Shown here: positions 4,619 through 10,940 of the stretch, in pieces
How positions within the stretch are numbered: position 1 is the stretch's first letter
Layout of the letters: each line of letters starts with the position of its first letter
Assembly: GCA_009692905.1 (NCBI GenBank)
Contig: SHYI01000024.1
Span: 1-10,940 of the forward strand
DNA: 10,940 bases
Source of the DNA: Chloroflexota bacterium
GTDB lineage: Bacteria; Chloroflexota; Limnocylindria; Limnocylindrales; Limnocylindraceae
Direction: 5' to 3'
The notes under the pieces: generated by a model
Seen by the model: only the letters and a program-made list of their open reading frames with translations
Told to the model about the DNA's origin: nothing
Database searches by the model: none
Program-made: the position numbers and the translations under genes

Positions 4619-6442
4619 ATGAAGAGTTTCCGCGCAACACTGCGAATTCTGCTCGGCGCCACGATTGGGCTCGTGGTGATCGGCGTCATTGTTCGTGCAA
4701 CGGAGTCGGGGATGGGCTGCCCAGATTGGCCTCTCTGCTATGGGCAGATCATTCCGCCAACGACTGATTCGGGCGACGTCATTGCCTATAAGGCGTGGCT
4801 CGAGTGGATCCACCGCGCCATCGCGGCGGTGATCGGGTTGATCGTTCTAGCGGTGGTCTTCATCGCGCTGCGAAATCTGAAGGGCCGCCGATCGCTGCAG
4901 GGAGCCTCAATCGCCCTCCTCGCGCTCGTCCTCTTCCAGGCCTGGCTCGGACGTCAAACCGTTCTCGAATCTAACTCGGGGGCATCTGTGACCGCGCATC
5001 TCGCCTCGGCGATGGCCTTCGTCGGGCTTCAGATTTGGATGCTCGCCAGGAGTGGCTACGACGAGACCCTCGCCGGTATCCGTCGCGCGAGCGGGAGCGT
5101 CGTGGCGCCAATCGTTGCCGCAGGAGCCATTTACGCGCTGCTCCTCTTTGGGTCAAATGTGACGGGCACAGACACGGGCCTGCTCTACCCAGACTGGCCG
5201 CTCATGGGCGGCACCCTCTTCCCGCCAATCACCGAACTCTCGACACCGATGATCCTGCACCGCTACGCGACCGCCATCGTCGCGCTCATCTTGATCTCGG
5301 CACTCTGGATCGTTCGTCGTGAGCAGGGGAGTCCGGCCCACGTGCGCCAGCTGCTCACCTACGCCACGGTGGTCTTTGCCGTGCAATGCGTCATCGGCGC
5401 GGTGCAGATCTTTACCAAGCTCGCACCGTGGACGCAGACGCTCCATGTCGCCCTCGCCACCATGATCTGGATCCTGACCGTTGCGGCGGCCTCCATCGCA
5501 CTGCTTGAGGGGCGTAGCGCGGGTCGCAGCTTAGCTGGCGAAGTAGAGCGCGTGCCACAGACTCGTCGTGAGACGCTCGTCGCCTATATCGCACTGACAA
5601 AGCCGCGGATCGTCGAGCTGCTGCTGATTACCACCGTTCCGGCCATGCTTCTCGCAGCGCAGGGCTTTCCGCCACTCACGCTCATTGCCGCCACGCTCGT
5701 TGGTGGGAGCCTCAGTGCGGCGAGCGCCAACGTCTTCAACTGCATCATTGACGCCGATATCGACGCGCAGATGGCGCGTACCGCCGCACGCCCGCTCGTC
5801 ACCGGCCGAATCAGCGTTGGCGCGGCACTCCTCTTTGCCAGCACGCTCGGCGTCGCGAGCTTTATCTTTCTGGCGCTGACGACAACGATCATGGCCGCGT
5901 TTATCTCGCTCCTCGCCATCGCCTTCTACGTGTTGATCTATACGTTGATCCTGAAGCGCTCGACCCCGCAGAACATCGTGATCGGTGGCGCAGCGGGCGC
6001 CCTCCCGCCAGTGATCGGTTGGGCTGCGGTGACCGGCGACATCTCGCTGGTGCCGGTCCTCCTCTTTGCGCTGGTCTTCTATTGGACGCCGCCACACTTC
6101 TGGGCCTTGGCGCTGCGCATTGGTTCCGACTACGCCGCCGCGGGGGTGCCGATGCTCCCCGTTACCGCTGGCCCAGCGGAGACGGCGCGACAGATCTGGC
6201 TCTACACAATCCTGCTCGTGGCGATGAGCCTGATGCTCTGGGCGGTGGCTGGGATGGGCCTCGTCTACCTAGCGGTTGCCGTCATCGGCGGCGGGATCTT
6301 CCTGCTCCGCGCTTGGCGCCTGCGTAGCGATGTGCTCGGTGATGGGCTGCTGCGTGGCGCAACGCGCCTCTATCGCTTCTCGATCAGCTACCTCACCCTG
6401 ATCTTTGCCGCGATCGCGATCGACTCAATCCTGCCGCGCTAG
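4619..6442 (+). CDS. ctaA-ctaB: Fused heme A synthase / protoheme IX farnesyltransferase (CtaA-CtaB)
   Basis: This 607-residue membrane protein joins two enzymes of heme A synthesis for cytochrome c oxidase. The CtaB part adds a farnesyl group to heme B to make heme O, and the CtaA part oxidises heme O to heme A. Residues about 1-300 are CtaA: RATESGMGCPDWPLCYG (26-42) with Cys34 and Cys40, and likely heme-ligand histidines His65, His127, His214 and His276. The two halves repeat each other (PDWPL at 35-39 and 191-195). Residues about 320-607 are CtaB: ALTKPR, the prenyl-diphosphate motif N374-X3-D378-X3-D382 followed by MARTAARPL, then LKRSTPQNIVIGGAAGALPP (444-463) and YWTPPHFWALAL. Both halves look complete and in one frame. 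The start at 4619 lacks a Shine-Dalgarno. Such fusions are known, to my recollection, in Thermus and Chloroflexota. Confidence 0.97.
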   Translation: MKSFRATLRILLGATIGLVVIGVIVRATESGMGCPDWPLCYGQIIPPTTDSGDVIAYKAWLEWIHRAIAAVIGLIVLAVVFIALRNLKGRRSLQGASIALLALVLFQAWLGRQTVLESNSGASVTAHLASAMAFVGLQIWMLARSGYDETLAGIRRASGSVVAPIVAAGAIYALLLFGSNVTGTDTGLLYPDWPLMGGTLFPPITELSTPMILHRYATAIVALILISALWIVRREQGSPAHVRQLLTYATVVFAVQCVIGAVQIFTKLAPWTQTLHVALATMIWILTVAAASIALLEGRSAGRSLAGEVERVPQTRRETLVAYIALTKPRIVELLLITTVPAMLLAAQGFPPLTLIAATLVGGSLSAASANVFNCIIDADIDAQMARTAARPLVTGRISVGAALLFASTLGVASFIFLALTTTIMAAFISLLAIAFYVLIYTLILKRSTPQNIVIGGAAGALPPVIGWAAVTGDISLVPVLLFALVFYWTPPHFWALALRIGSDYAAAGVPMLPVTAGPAETARQIWLYTILLVAMSLMLWAVAGMGLVYLAVAVIGGGIFLLRAWRLRSDVLGDGLLRGATRLYRFSISYLTLIFAAIAIDSILPR

Positions 6443-6459
6443 CAACAAGGCTTTAGCGC
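6436..6459. terminator. Possible bidirectional hairpin spanning two convergent stop codons
   Basis: GCGCTA (6436-6441) is the reverse complement of TAGCGC (6454-6459), giving a six-base stem with a 12-base loop (slightly shorter if one G-T pair forms). The ctaA-ctaB TAG and the opposing TAA both fall in the stem or its edge. No T-run follows on either strand, so it is a weak terminator candidate. The gap between the two genes is only ten bases. Confidence 0.35.
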
Positions 6460-7139
6460 CGATCGGCCGCCGCCGCCTGTCGCTTCGCGAGACCGCCGCG
6501 ATCGAGTCTGCCGAGCCAGAACTGCACCTGCGGGCCGATGGTGAAGGCGAACCAGATCGTGCCGAAACCGAAGGTGCCACCGAGCACGATCCCCAAGATG
6601 CCAACGACGACCTCAATGGCGGTGCGCATCTTCCAGATCGCCTGCCCGGTGCGATGGTTGAGGCCGGTCATCAGGCCATCACGAGGTCCAGGGCCGTTGC
6701 CGCTGCCGATGTAAATACCCGAGCCGATGCCGACGATGGCTGTGCCGGCGATCGCTAGCGCGCCAGCGAGCAGTGGCTGTGTGGCGATCTCTGCTGCTGG
6801 TGGGACGCCGGCGTAGGCGAGGAGGGCAATCTCCACGTTCATCACCCAGCCGATGATCACGATGTTGCTCAGGGTCCCCAGGCCAGGGCGTTGCCGAAGG
6901 GGGATCCAGAGCAGCAGCACGAAGATGCCGCTCAGTTGCGCAGCGGTGCCGATCTCAATGCCGAGCTGCTGGCTGAGCCCTTGGTGCAGGATCTCCCACG
7001 ACGGGAGGCCGACCCCTGCAGCGAGCATCATGACGAGGCCCGTGGCGAAGACCACCTGACCGGCGATGGATTGAGGGAAGCGCTTCAGCGCATCGGCGGT
7101 GATCGCCTGCGAGAGCCAGTTGCTGCGCGGTGTGCTCAT
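6453..7139 (-). CDS. YczE/YyaS/YitT-family integral membrane protein
   Basis: The 228-residue product has about five or six hydrophobic segments (near 25-45, 65-80, 88-110, 122-145, 172-187 and 190-208). The loop GSGNGPGPRDGLMTGLNHRTG (145-165) matches the signature GxGxGPRDGLM...RTG that I associate with YczE-type membrane proteins. Their role is poorly known; transport has been suggested. The ATG at 7139 is preferred over an in-frame ATG at 7253: the longer form would add an Arg/Pro-rich leader and overlap tsaC by over 100 bases, while 7139 has an AAGGGG Shine-Dalgarno (7151-7146) with six-base spacing. That Shine-Dalgarno overlaps the TAA stop of tsaC, suggesting coupling. It is the last gene of the minus-strand operon. 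Confidence 0.88.
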   Translation of the reverse strand: MSTPRSNWLSQAITADALKRFPQSIAGQVVFATGLVMMLAAGVGLPSWEILHQGLSQQLGIEIGTAAQLSGIFVLLLWIPLRQRPGLGTLSNIVIIGWVMNVEIALLAYAGVPPAAEIATQPLLAGALAIAGTAIVGIGSGIYIGSGNGPGPRDGLMTGLNHRTGQAIWKMRTAIEVVVGILGIVLGGTFGFGTIWFAFTIGPQVQFWLGRLDRGGLAKRQAAAADRR

Positions 7140-7145
7140 GCGGTT

Positions 7146-7151
7146 CCCCTT
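7146..7151 (-). promoter_or_regulatory. Ribosome binding site AAGGGG that decides the yczE-like start
   Basis: On the minus strand AAGGGG ends six bases before the ATG at 7139 and overlaps the tsaC stop codon. It supports the short form of the downstream protein and shows that operon-internal genes here use Shine-Dalgarno pairing. Confidence 0.7.
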
Positions 7152-8211
7152 ACTGCGGCGTGGCTGCCGCGCGACGAAGGCGGTCCGCAATTGCTGAACC
7201 GAGGCCGCCCTCAGGATAGGGGGCGGCGATGATTCTCGCGGCGGGTACCGCACGGCGGATCAGATCGGCCTCAAGCTCATGCAGTCGCTCGAAGAGGTGG
7301 GCGGCGGCGGCGACCGGATCCAGCGTCTCAGAGAGCGCAACGCTCGCATGAACGTTCGCCCCTGCAGCCACGGCAAGCCCTTCAAGGTGCGTGAGGGTCG
7401 CGCGATCTGGCGCGAGCAGCGCGCACTCTGTAGCGCCAGCAGGGAACGCCGTCGTTACCAAGAGGAGCGGCACCATCGGCGCGTAGTGCGACTCGGTCAT
7501 ACCGGGCGCCTGCAGTGGCACGCCAGGTTGTGCCGTTGGCGCAGCGGCGACGATGCCACCGTGATCGGCGAGCACATGTGCAAGATCTTCAAGGGGGATG
7601 CCGCCGTGTCGCAGGAGTCGTGCCGGCCCATCGGCATCAAGCGCGACGACGCTTGACTCAACGCCAATCTCCGTCGCTTCGCCGAGTAGCATGGCGTCAA
7701 TGCGCCCATCGAGCTGCTCGAGCACATGGTCGGCGGTGGTGGGCGAGAGGCGACCGAAGCGATTTGCGCTTGGCGCAGCGATCGGCGTTCCCGCCGCGCG
7801 AATCAGTGCCAGCGCCGTCTCGTGTCGCGGCAGGCGCACACCAACGGTCTCGAGCCCAGCGCGCACCAGGCCAGGCACCTCGGGTCGCGCCGCGGCAACG
7901 ATCGTGAGTGCTCCTGGCCAGAAGGCATCCGCAAGGAGTGTGATGCGTGGATCGGCGAGCGCACCCTCGGTGAAGAGGTGGGCCAGGTCGGCGCGATCGG
8001 CGATGTGCACGATCAGCGGGTCAAAGGTTGGGCGACCCTTCGCCTCAAAGATGCGCGCGACCGCTGGCGCATCAAACGCGCTCGCTCCGAGGCCGTAGAC
8101 CGTCTCGGTGGGGAAGGCGACGAGGCCGCCAGCCCGAATGATCGCCGCGGCACGCGGCATTGACTCGGCGGCGGAGTGCGGAGTGCGCGCGCGCAGGCGT
8201 TCGGTGATCAC
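7150..8211 (-). CDS. tsaC: L-threonylcarbamoyladenylate synthase, Sua5 type
   Basis: This enzyme makes threonylcarbamoyl-AMP from threonine, bicarbonate and ATP, the first step of the t6A modification at position 37 of ANN-decoding tRNAs. At 353 residues it is the long Sua5/YwlC form. The YrdC domain covers about 15-215 with PTETVYGLG (34-42), KGRP (58-61) and PLIVH, FWPGALT (97-103), PSANRFGRLSPT (147-158) and GVESSVV (183-189). The linker APGMTESHYAP (235-245) matches the family's SPGM.HYAP segment that closes over the active site. The smaller Sua5 domain follows to about 350. The GTG start at 8211 overlaps the xthA stop (GTGA), so translation is coupled. A later ATG (8160) would remove the N terminus but keep the core domain. 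All expected motifs are present. Confidence 0.95.
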   Translation of the reverse strand: MITERLRARTPHSAAESMPRAAAIIRAGGLVAFPTETVYGLGASAFDAPAVARIFEAKGRPTFDPLIVHIADRADLAHLFTEGALADPRITLLADAFWPGALTIVAAARPEVPGLVRAGLETVGVRLPRHETALALIRAAGTPIAAPSANRFGRLSPTTADHVLEQLDGRIDAMLLGEATEIGVESSVVALDADGPARLLRHGGIPLEDLAHVLADHGGIVAAAPTAQPGVPLQAPGMTESHYAPMVPLLLVTTAFPAGATECALLAPDRATLTHLEGLAVAAGANVHASVALSETLDPVAAAAHLFERLHELEADLIRRAVPAARIIAAPYPEGGLGSAIADRLRRAAATPQ

Positions 8212-9032
8212 GCCGGTCGCGCCACGTCAATCATCAGCGCGGCGTGATCCGATGGCGACTCACCCTTGCGTCCGTCACGGTCCACACTGCTGCTCACGAT
8301 TGCACCAGCGCGTGCCTCTACGAGGAGGTGATCGATGCGCATCCCCCAGCCGCGGTGGAAGGCGCCGCCGCGGTAGTCCCACCAGGTGAACGGTGCACGC
8401 TCCCCATCAGGGGCGACGGCCTGCGCCGCATCAAGCAGCCCAAGGTTAACGAGGGCGTTCCAGGCATCGCGCTCCCGTGGGGTGACATGTGTGGCACCAA
8501 CCAGTGCGGCTGGGTCCCACACATCGGCATCGGTCGGGGCCACATTGAAGTCACCGCCCAGGAGTAGCGGGGCAGGCTCAGTGACACGCGCCGCCGACCA
8601 GGCGCGCAGTGCGCCGTACCAGTGCAGCTTGGCGTGGAAGTGAGGCGCGTCCACCTCGCGTCCATTCGGCGCGTAGACCGACGCAACGCGAAGGCCGCCA
8701 CAAATGGCGCTGATGAGTCGTGGCTCACTGAGCAGGTCGGGGAGTGTGGCGTCGCCTCCCTGCGGCGCGTAGTCGGCGATGCTCTCCTGCACCTCGCTGA
8801 GGCCGTGTCGCGATGCGATCAGCACCCCATTGCGCCCGCCCGCGCCGAGGGCGGCAACTTCGTAGGAACGCGTCGAGAAGAGTCCCTCAGGAATCTGTGA
8901 CGGATCGCACTTCGTCTCCTGCAGTAGCACGACGTCTGGCTGTGCTGCATCGAGCCAGGTGGCGACCCGCTCAGCGCGGGCGCGGAGGCCGTTGACGTTC
9001 CAGGTGGCGATACGAAGGGTGCGTGCAGTCAT
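8208..9032 (-). CDS. xthA: Exodeoxyribonuclease III / AP endonuclease
   Basis: The 274-residue protein is the Mg-dependent exonuclease III that cuts DNA at abasic sites and removes damaged 3' ends in base excision repair. Motifs of the endonuclease/exonuclease/phosphatase fold are intact: WNVNGLRAR (11-19) with Asn12, QETK (38-41) with metal ligand Glu39, VYAPNG (119-124) with Tyr120, GGDFNVAP (159-166) with Asp161 and Asn163, RIDHLL (232-237) and SPSDHAALM (259-267) with the catalytic Asp-His pair. Length is normal for the family. The ATG at 9032 lies 14 bases after the stop of the ACT-domain gene, with a weak GGGG upstream. Its stop overlaps the tsaC GTG by four bases. Confidence 0.96.
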   Translation of the reverse strand: MTARTLRIATWNVNGLRARAERVATWLDAAQPDVVLLQETKCDPSQIPEGLFSTRSYEVAALGAGGRNGVLIASRHGLSEVQESIADYAPQGGDATLPDLLSEPRLISAICGGLRVASVYAPNGREVDAPHFHAKLHWYGALRAWSAARVTEPAPLLLGGDFNVAPTDADVWDPAALVGATHVTPRERDAWNALVNLGLLDAAQAVAPDGERAPFTWWDYRGGAFHRGWGMRIDHLLVEARAGAIVSSSVDRDGRKGESPSDHAALMIDVARPA

Positions 9033-9046
9033 GGGTGCCCCAGGCG

Positions 9047-9334
9047 TTAGGAGCGAGGCCCGCGCAAAATCGCGCCGATGATCCCCGCGTCGAGTGGGGC
9101 ACCCGCCTCGCCGGTGGGGTCTGACTCTTCTGTGATGGGGTGGAGCCCGAGTGCGGTGAGTGCGGCAATAGCCGTCTGCAGCTGCGCGTCGGGGACGCCG
9201 AGGTGGAGCGAGCCGTCTGACTCTGGGGCCCCCATGATCCCGTCAACAGGGATACCCGCCGCGGCGAGCGCAGAGGTAACGGCGGCTAGGCTGCCGACCT
9301 TCGGGGAGACCGCAACGGTAAACCAGGCGCTCAT
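9047..9334 (-). CDS. Small ACT-domain protein
   Basis: A 95-residue soluble protein with one ACT-like regulatory domain: FTVAVSPKVGSLAAVTSALAAAGIPVDGI (5-33) shows the strand, Gly-containing turn, helix and second strand of ACT domains (pattern PGxLaxvtxxLaxaGIxIdgi), and a second helix lies around 49-63. ACT domains usually bind amino acids or other small ligands; no ligand can be inferred. The C-terminal tail (about 70-95, Gly/Pro-rich) is not part of the domain. I chose the ATG at 9334 because the protein then starts at the ACT domain and a -10-like TATGAT lies six bases upstream. An in-frame ATG at 9445 would overlap the MFS gene and add unlikely sequence. It heads the operon with xthA, tsaC and the YczE-like gene. 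Confidence 0.85.
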   Translation of the reverse strand: MSAWFTVAVSPKVGSLAAVTSALAAAGIPVDGIMGAPESDGSLHLGVPDAQLQTAIAALTALGLHPITEESDPTGEAGAPLDAGIIGAILRGPRS

Positions 9335-9346
9335 ACGCCAATCATA
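9335..9346 (-). promoter_or_regulatory. Candidate leaderless promoter (-10 TATGAT) for the ACT-xthA-tsaC operon
   Basis: On the minus strand TATGAT (9346-9341), one mismatch from TATAAT, is followed by TGGCGT and the ATG at 9334. This is the best -10 match of the four found and has the same six-base spacing. There is no Shine-Dalgarno and no convincing -35. Confidence 0.65.
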
Positions 9347-9373
9347 GGGGTGGAGCTGCGCCGACGGGTGCGA

Positions 9374-9405
9374 TCCGGGCGCACCCCCAGAGGGGCACGC
9401 CCGGA
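9374..9405 (-). terminator. Strong GC-rich hairpin downstream of the MFS gene
   Basis: TCCGGGCG (9374-9381) pairs perfectly with CGCCCGGA (9398-9405), eight base pairs. Inside it, after a CA/CA mismatch, CCCC (9384-9387) can pair with GGGG (9392-9395) around a four-base loop. It begins six bases past the MFS stop on the minus strand. No T-run follows, so it may be a U-less terminator, a 3'-end stabiliser, or an element acting on the operon promoter just downstream. Confidence 0.5.
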
Positions 9406-9410
9406 GCCAC

Positions 9411-10940
9411 TTACAGTTCGGCTGGTGCGCCCTTTGTTCCGCCACGGAGCGGGATCTCCTCGATCAGCGTTGCGGCGACGAACGCCACAAGGCTGGCCAC
9501 GACGGAGAGCCAGAAGATCGAGCCGATCGCATCGGCGACGCCCACCTTGATCGCGTTGAAGAAGGCGTCTAGGTGCTGCACAGGGATCAGGCCGATCAGT
9601 GCCTGGTCGAACTGCCCACCAACATTGGTGAGCTGATCGAGGTTGCCACCGATTGCCGCGAAGAATGGCGTGAATGTGCCCGCTGGGGCCGCCTTTGCCA
9701 ACTCCGTAGGGATGGTGGTCGCGAGCTGCCCACCGAAGTAGGAGCCAACGAGCGCCAAGCCTACCGACCCGCCGACCTGGCGGAAGAAGGTGAGGTTCGA
9801 CGTTGCTGCGCCGAGGAACTTAAACGGCACGGCGTTCTGCACCACGATCGTAAAGACCGAGAGGGTTGGCCCAATGCCGAGACCGGCAAGGAACATCCAG
9901 AGGCGGAGCAGCCATGGATCGGTATCCGCCTTGATGTTCGTCAGCAGCAGTGACGCAGCGGCGATCAGCAAGATGGCTCCAAGGATCAGCGTCTTATAGC
10001 GACCGCTTCGTGCAACCATCAGTCCGGCAACAACCGAGCTGATGATCACGCCCAGCAGAAGTGGGAGTGTGGCGTAGCCAGAGCTCGTTGCCGTCTCGCC
10101 GAGCACTGTCTGGAAGTAGCGCGGCAAGAAGATGATCGAGGTAAAGAATCCGATTGAGGCGAAGAACGAGGCCGCAGCAGCGGCGGCAAATGTGCGGTTA
10201 CGGAAGAGCTCGAGCGGAATGATCGGCTCTTCGACTCTCGCCTCAATGAAGAGGAAGAGGCCAAGGAGTGCAAGTCCGAGCGAGATGAGCCCCGCAACCT
10301 CTGGGGTCGCAAATGCGTTGGTCTGTACGTTGGTGAGGCCGATGAGTACCGGAATAATTCCGGCGGCAAAGACGAGCGCACCCAAGAAGTCAATCTTCTG
10401 GTTTGCACGCCCCTTGATCGTTGGCAGCTCAATCAAGATGATTGCAATGCTGATCAGGCCGATTGGCAGGTTGACGTAGAAGATCAAGTGCCAGCTGAAG
10501 GTGTCGGTGAGCCAGCCACCCAACGCTGGGCCAATGAGACTTGCAAGTCCGAAGACTGCACCGAAGAGCCCCTGGTAGCGACCACGCTCCTTCGGTGAGT
10601 AGAGGTCACCAATGGTTGCCAGTGCAATAGGGAAGAGCGCACCGGCGCCGAGTCCCTGGATGCCACGGAAGATGATCAGCTGCTCGATGTTCTGCGAGAG
10701 GCCAGAGAGTACTGAGCCGATGAGGAAGAGGCCAACTCCGATAAGGAGGAGCGGCTTGCGGCCGTACATGTCGGAGAGCTTGCCGTAGATAGGCACCGTA
10801 ACGGTGCTGGCAAGTAGGTAGATCGTGACCACCCAGGTGTAGAGGTTTGCACCGCTCAAATCGGTGATGATCTTTGGCAGAGCTGTGCCGACGATCGTCT
10901 GGTCGAGCGCACCCAAGAAGAGGGCCATCATGATCGCGAG
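9411..10940 (-). CDS. DHA2-family MFS drug/proton antiporter (EmrB/QacA type), 5'-partial
   Basis: The gene runs off the right edge: the frame stays open upstream of the ATG at 10931 (three further codons, Leu-Ala-Ile), and the family normally has a short N-terminal stretch before this point, so the true start lies outside. About 510 codons are visible, consistent with a 14-helix DHA2 transporter. Motifs: FLGALDQTIVGTALPKI in helix 1, GKLSDMYGRKP in loop 2-3 (motif A), FRGIQGLGAGALFP in helix 4, and GPALGGWLTDTFSWHLIFYVNLPIG in helix 5 (motif C, typical of antiporters). The family exports drugs, dyes or metabolites in exchange for protons. Substrate cannot be told. Its 5' half is noticeably less GC-rich than the rest of the window. 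A hairpin follows the stop. Confidence 0.95.
   Translation of the reverse strand, partial: LAIMMALFLGALDQTIVGTALPKIITDLSGANLYTWVVTIYLLASTVTVPIYGKLSDMYGRKPLLLIGVGLFLIGSVLSGLSQNIEQLIIFRGIQGLGAGALFPIALATIGDLYSPKERGRYQGLFGAVFGLASLIGPALGGWLTDTFSWHLIFYVNLPIGLISIAIILIELPTIKGRANQKIDFLGALVFAAGIIPVLIGLTNVQTNAFATPEVAGLISLGLALLGLFLFIEARVEEPIIPLELFRNRTFAAAAAASFFASIGFFTSIIFLPRYFQTVLGETATSSGYATLPLLLGVIISSVVAGLMVARSGRYKTLILGAILLIAAASLLLTNIKADTDPWLLRLWMFLAGLGIGPTLSVFTIVVQNAVPFKFLGAATSNLTFFRQVGGSVGLALVGSYFGGQLATTIPTELAKAAPAGTFTPFFAAIGGNLDQLTNVGGQFDQALIGLIPVQHLDAFFNAIKVGVADAIGSIFWLSVVASLVAFVAATLIEEIPLRGGTKGAPAEL

Noticed and set aside
7140..7253. N-terminally extended YczE-like protein starting at 7253
   Set aside because: The extra 38 residues are Arg/Pro-rich, overlap the end of tsaC, and lie upstream of a good AAGGGG Shine-Dalgarno for the ATG at 7139.
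9335..9445. Extended ACT-domain protein starting at 9445
   Set aside because: The extension overlaps the MFS gene and the intergenic hairpin and has no family resemblance; the promoter signature points to 9334.

Overview
The window is a GC-rich, densely packed bacterial chromosome segment: ten complete genes plus one or two cut by the window edges, with no intergenic gap over about 80 bases. I see no RNA gene, insertion sequence, CRISPR array or phage gene. The single-chain CtaA-CtaB fusion, the lipoprotein with a CX4C thioredoxin-like domain and the leaderless-type promoters would fit a Chloroflexota-like lineage, with Thermus/Deinococcus or Actinobacteria as alternatives. This placement is inference from gene style, not phylogeny.

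Region 1 (about 1-3602, + strand) is one tightly coupled operon. Three small unrecognised genes come first: a membrane-anchored peptide, a 108-residue possible alpha-beta-barrel protein and a 152-residue protein. They are followed by pyrK-, pyrD- and pyrE-like genes of pyrimidine synthesis. PyrE looks intact. The PyrD-like protein keeps its FMN-binding end, but almost every residue that normally holds and deprotonates dihydroorotate is changed, including the catalytic Cys. The PyrK-like partner keeps its four iron-sulphur cysteines but has lost the usual NAD-site motifs. This is the main puzzle of the window.

Region 2 (3603-6442) is a divergent pair sharing a 47-base promoter region: a secreted lipoprotein with a C-terminal thioredoxin-like domain (- strand) and a 607-residue fusion of heme A synthase with heme O synthase (+ strand). 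The pairing suggests, without proving, a role for the lipoprotein in cytochrome oxidase biogenesis.

Region 3 (6453-9334, - strand) is an operon read right to left: ACT-domain protein, exonuclease III (xthA), the tRNA t6A enzyme TsaC/Sua5, and a YczE-family membrane protein. Region 4 (9411-10940, - strand) is a 14-helix-type DHA2 drug/proton antiporter of the major facilitator superfamily, cut by the window end and followed by a strong hairpin.

A regulatory pattern recurs: four genes (pyrE, the lipoprotein, ctaA-ctaB and the ACT gene) have a TANNNT -10-like hexamer ending exactly six bases before the start codon, and none has a usable Shine-Dalgarno. Several operon-internal genes do have a Shine-Dalgarno. 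This fits leaderless transcripts for promoter-proximal genes and also predicts an internal promoter for pyrE.
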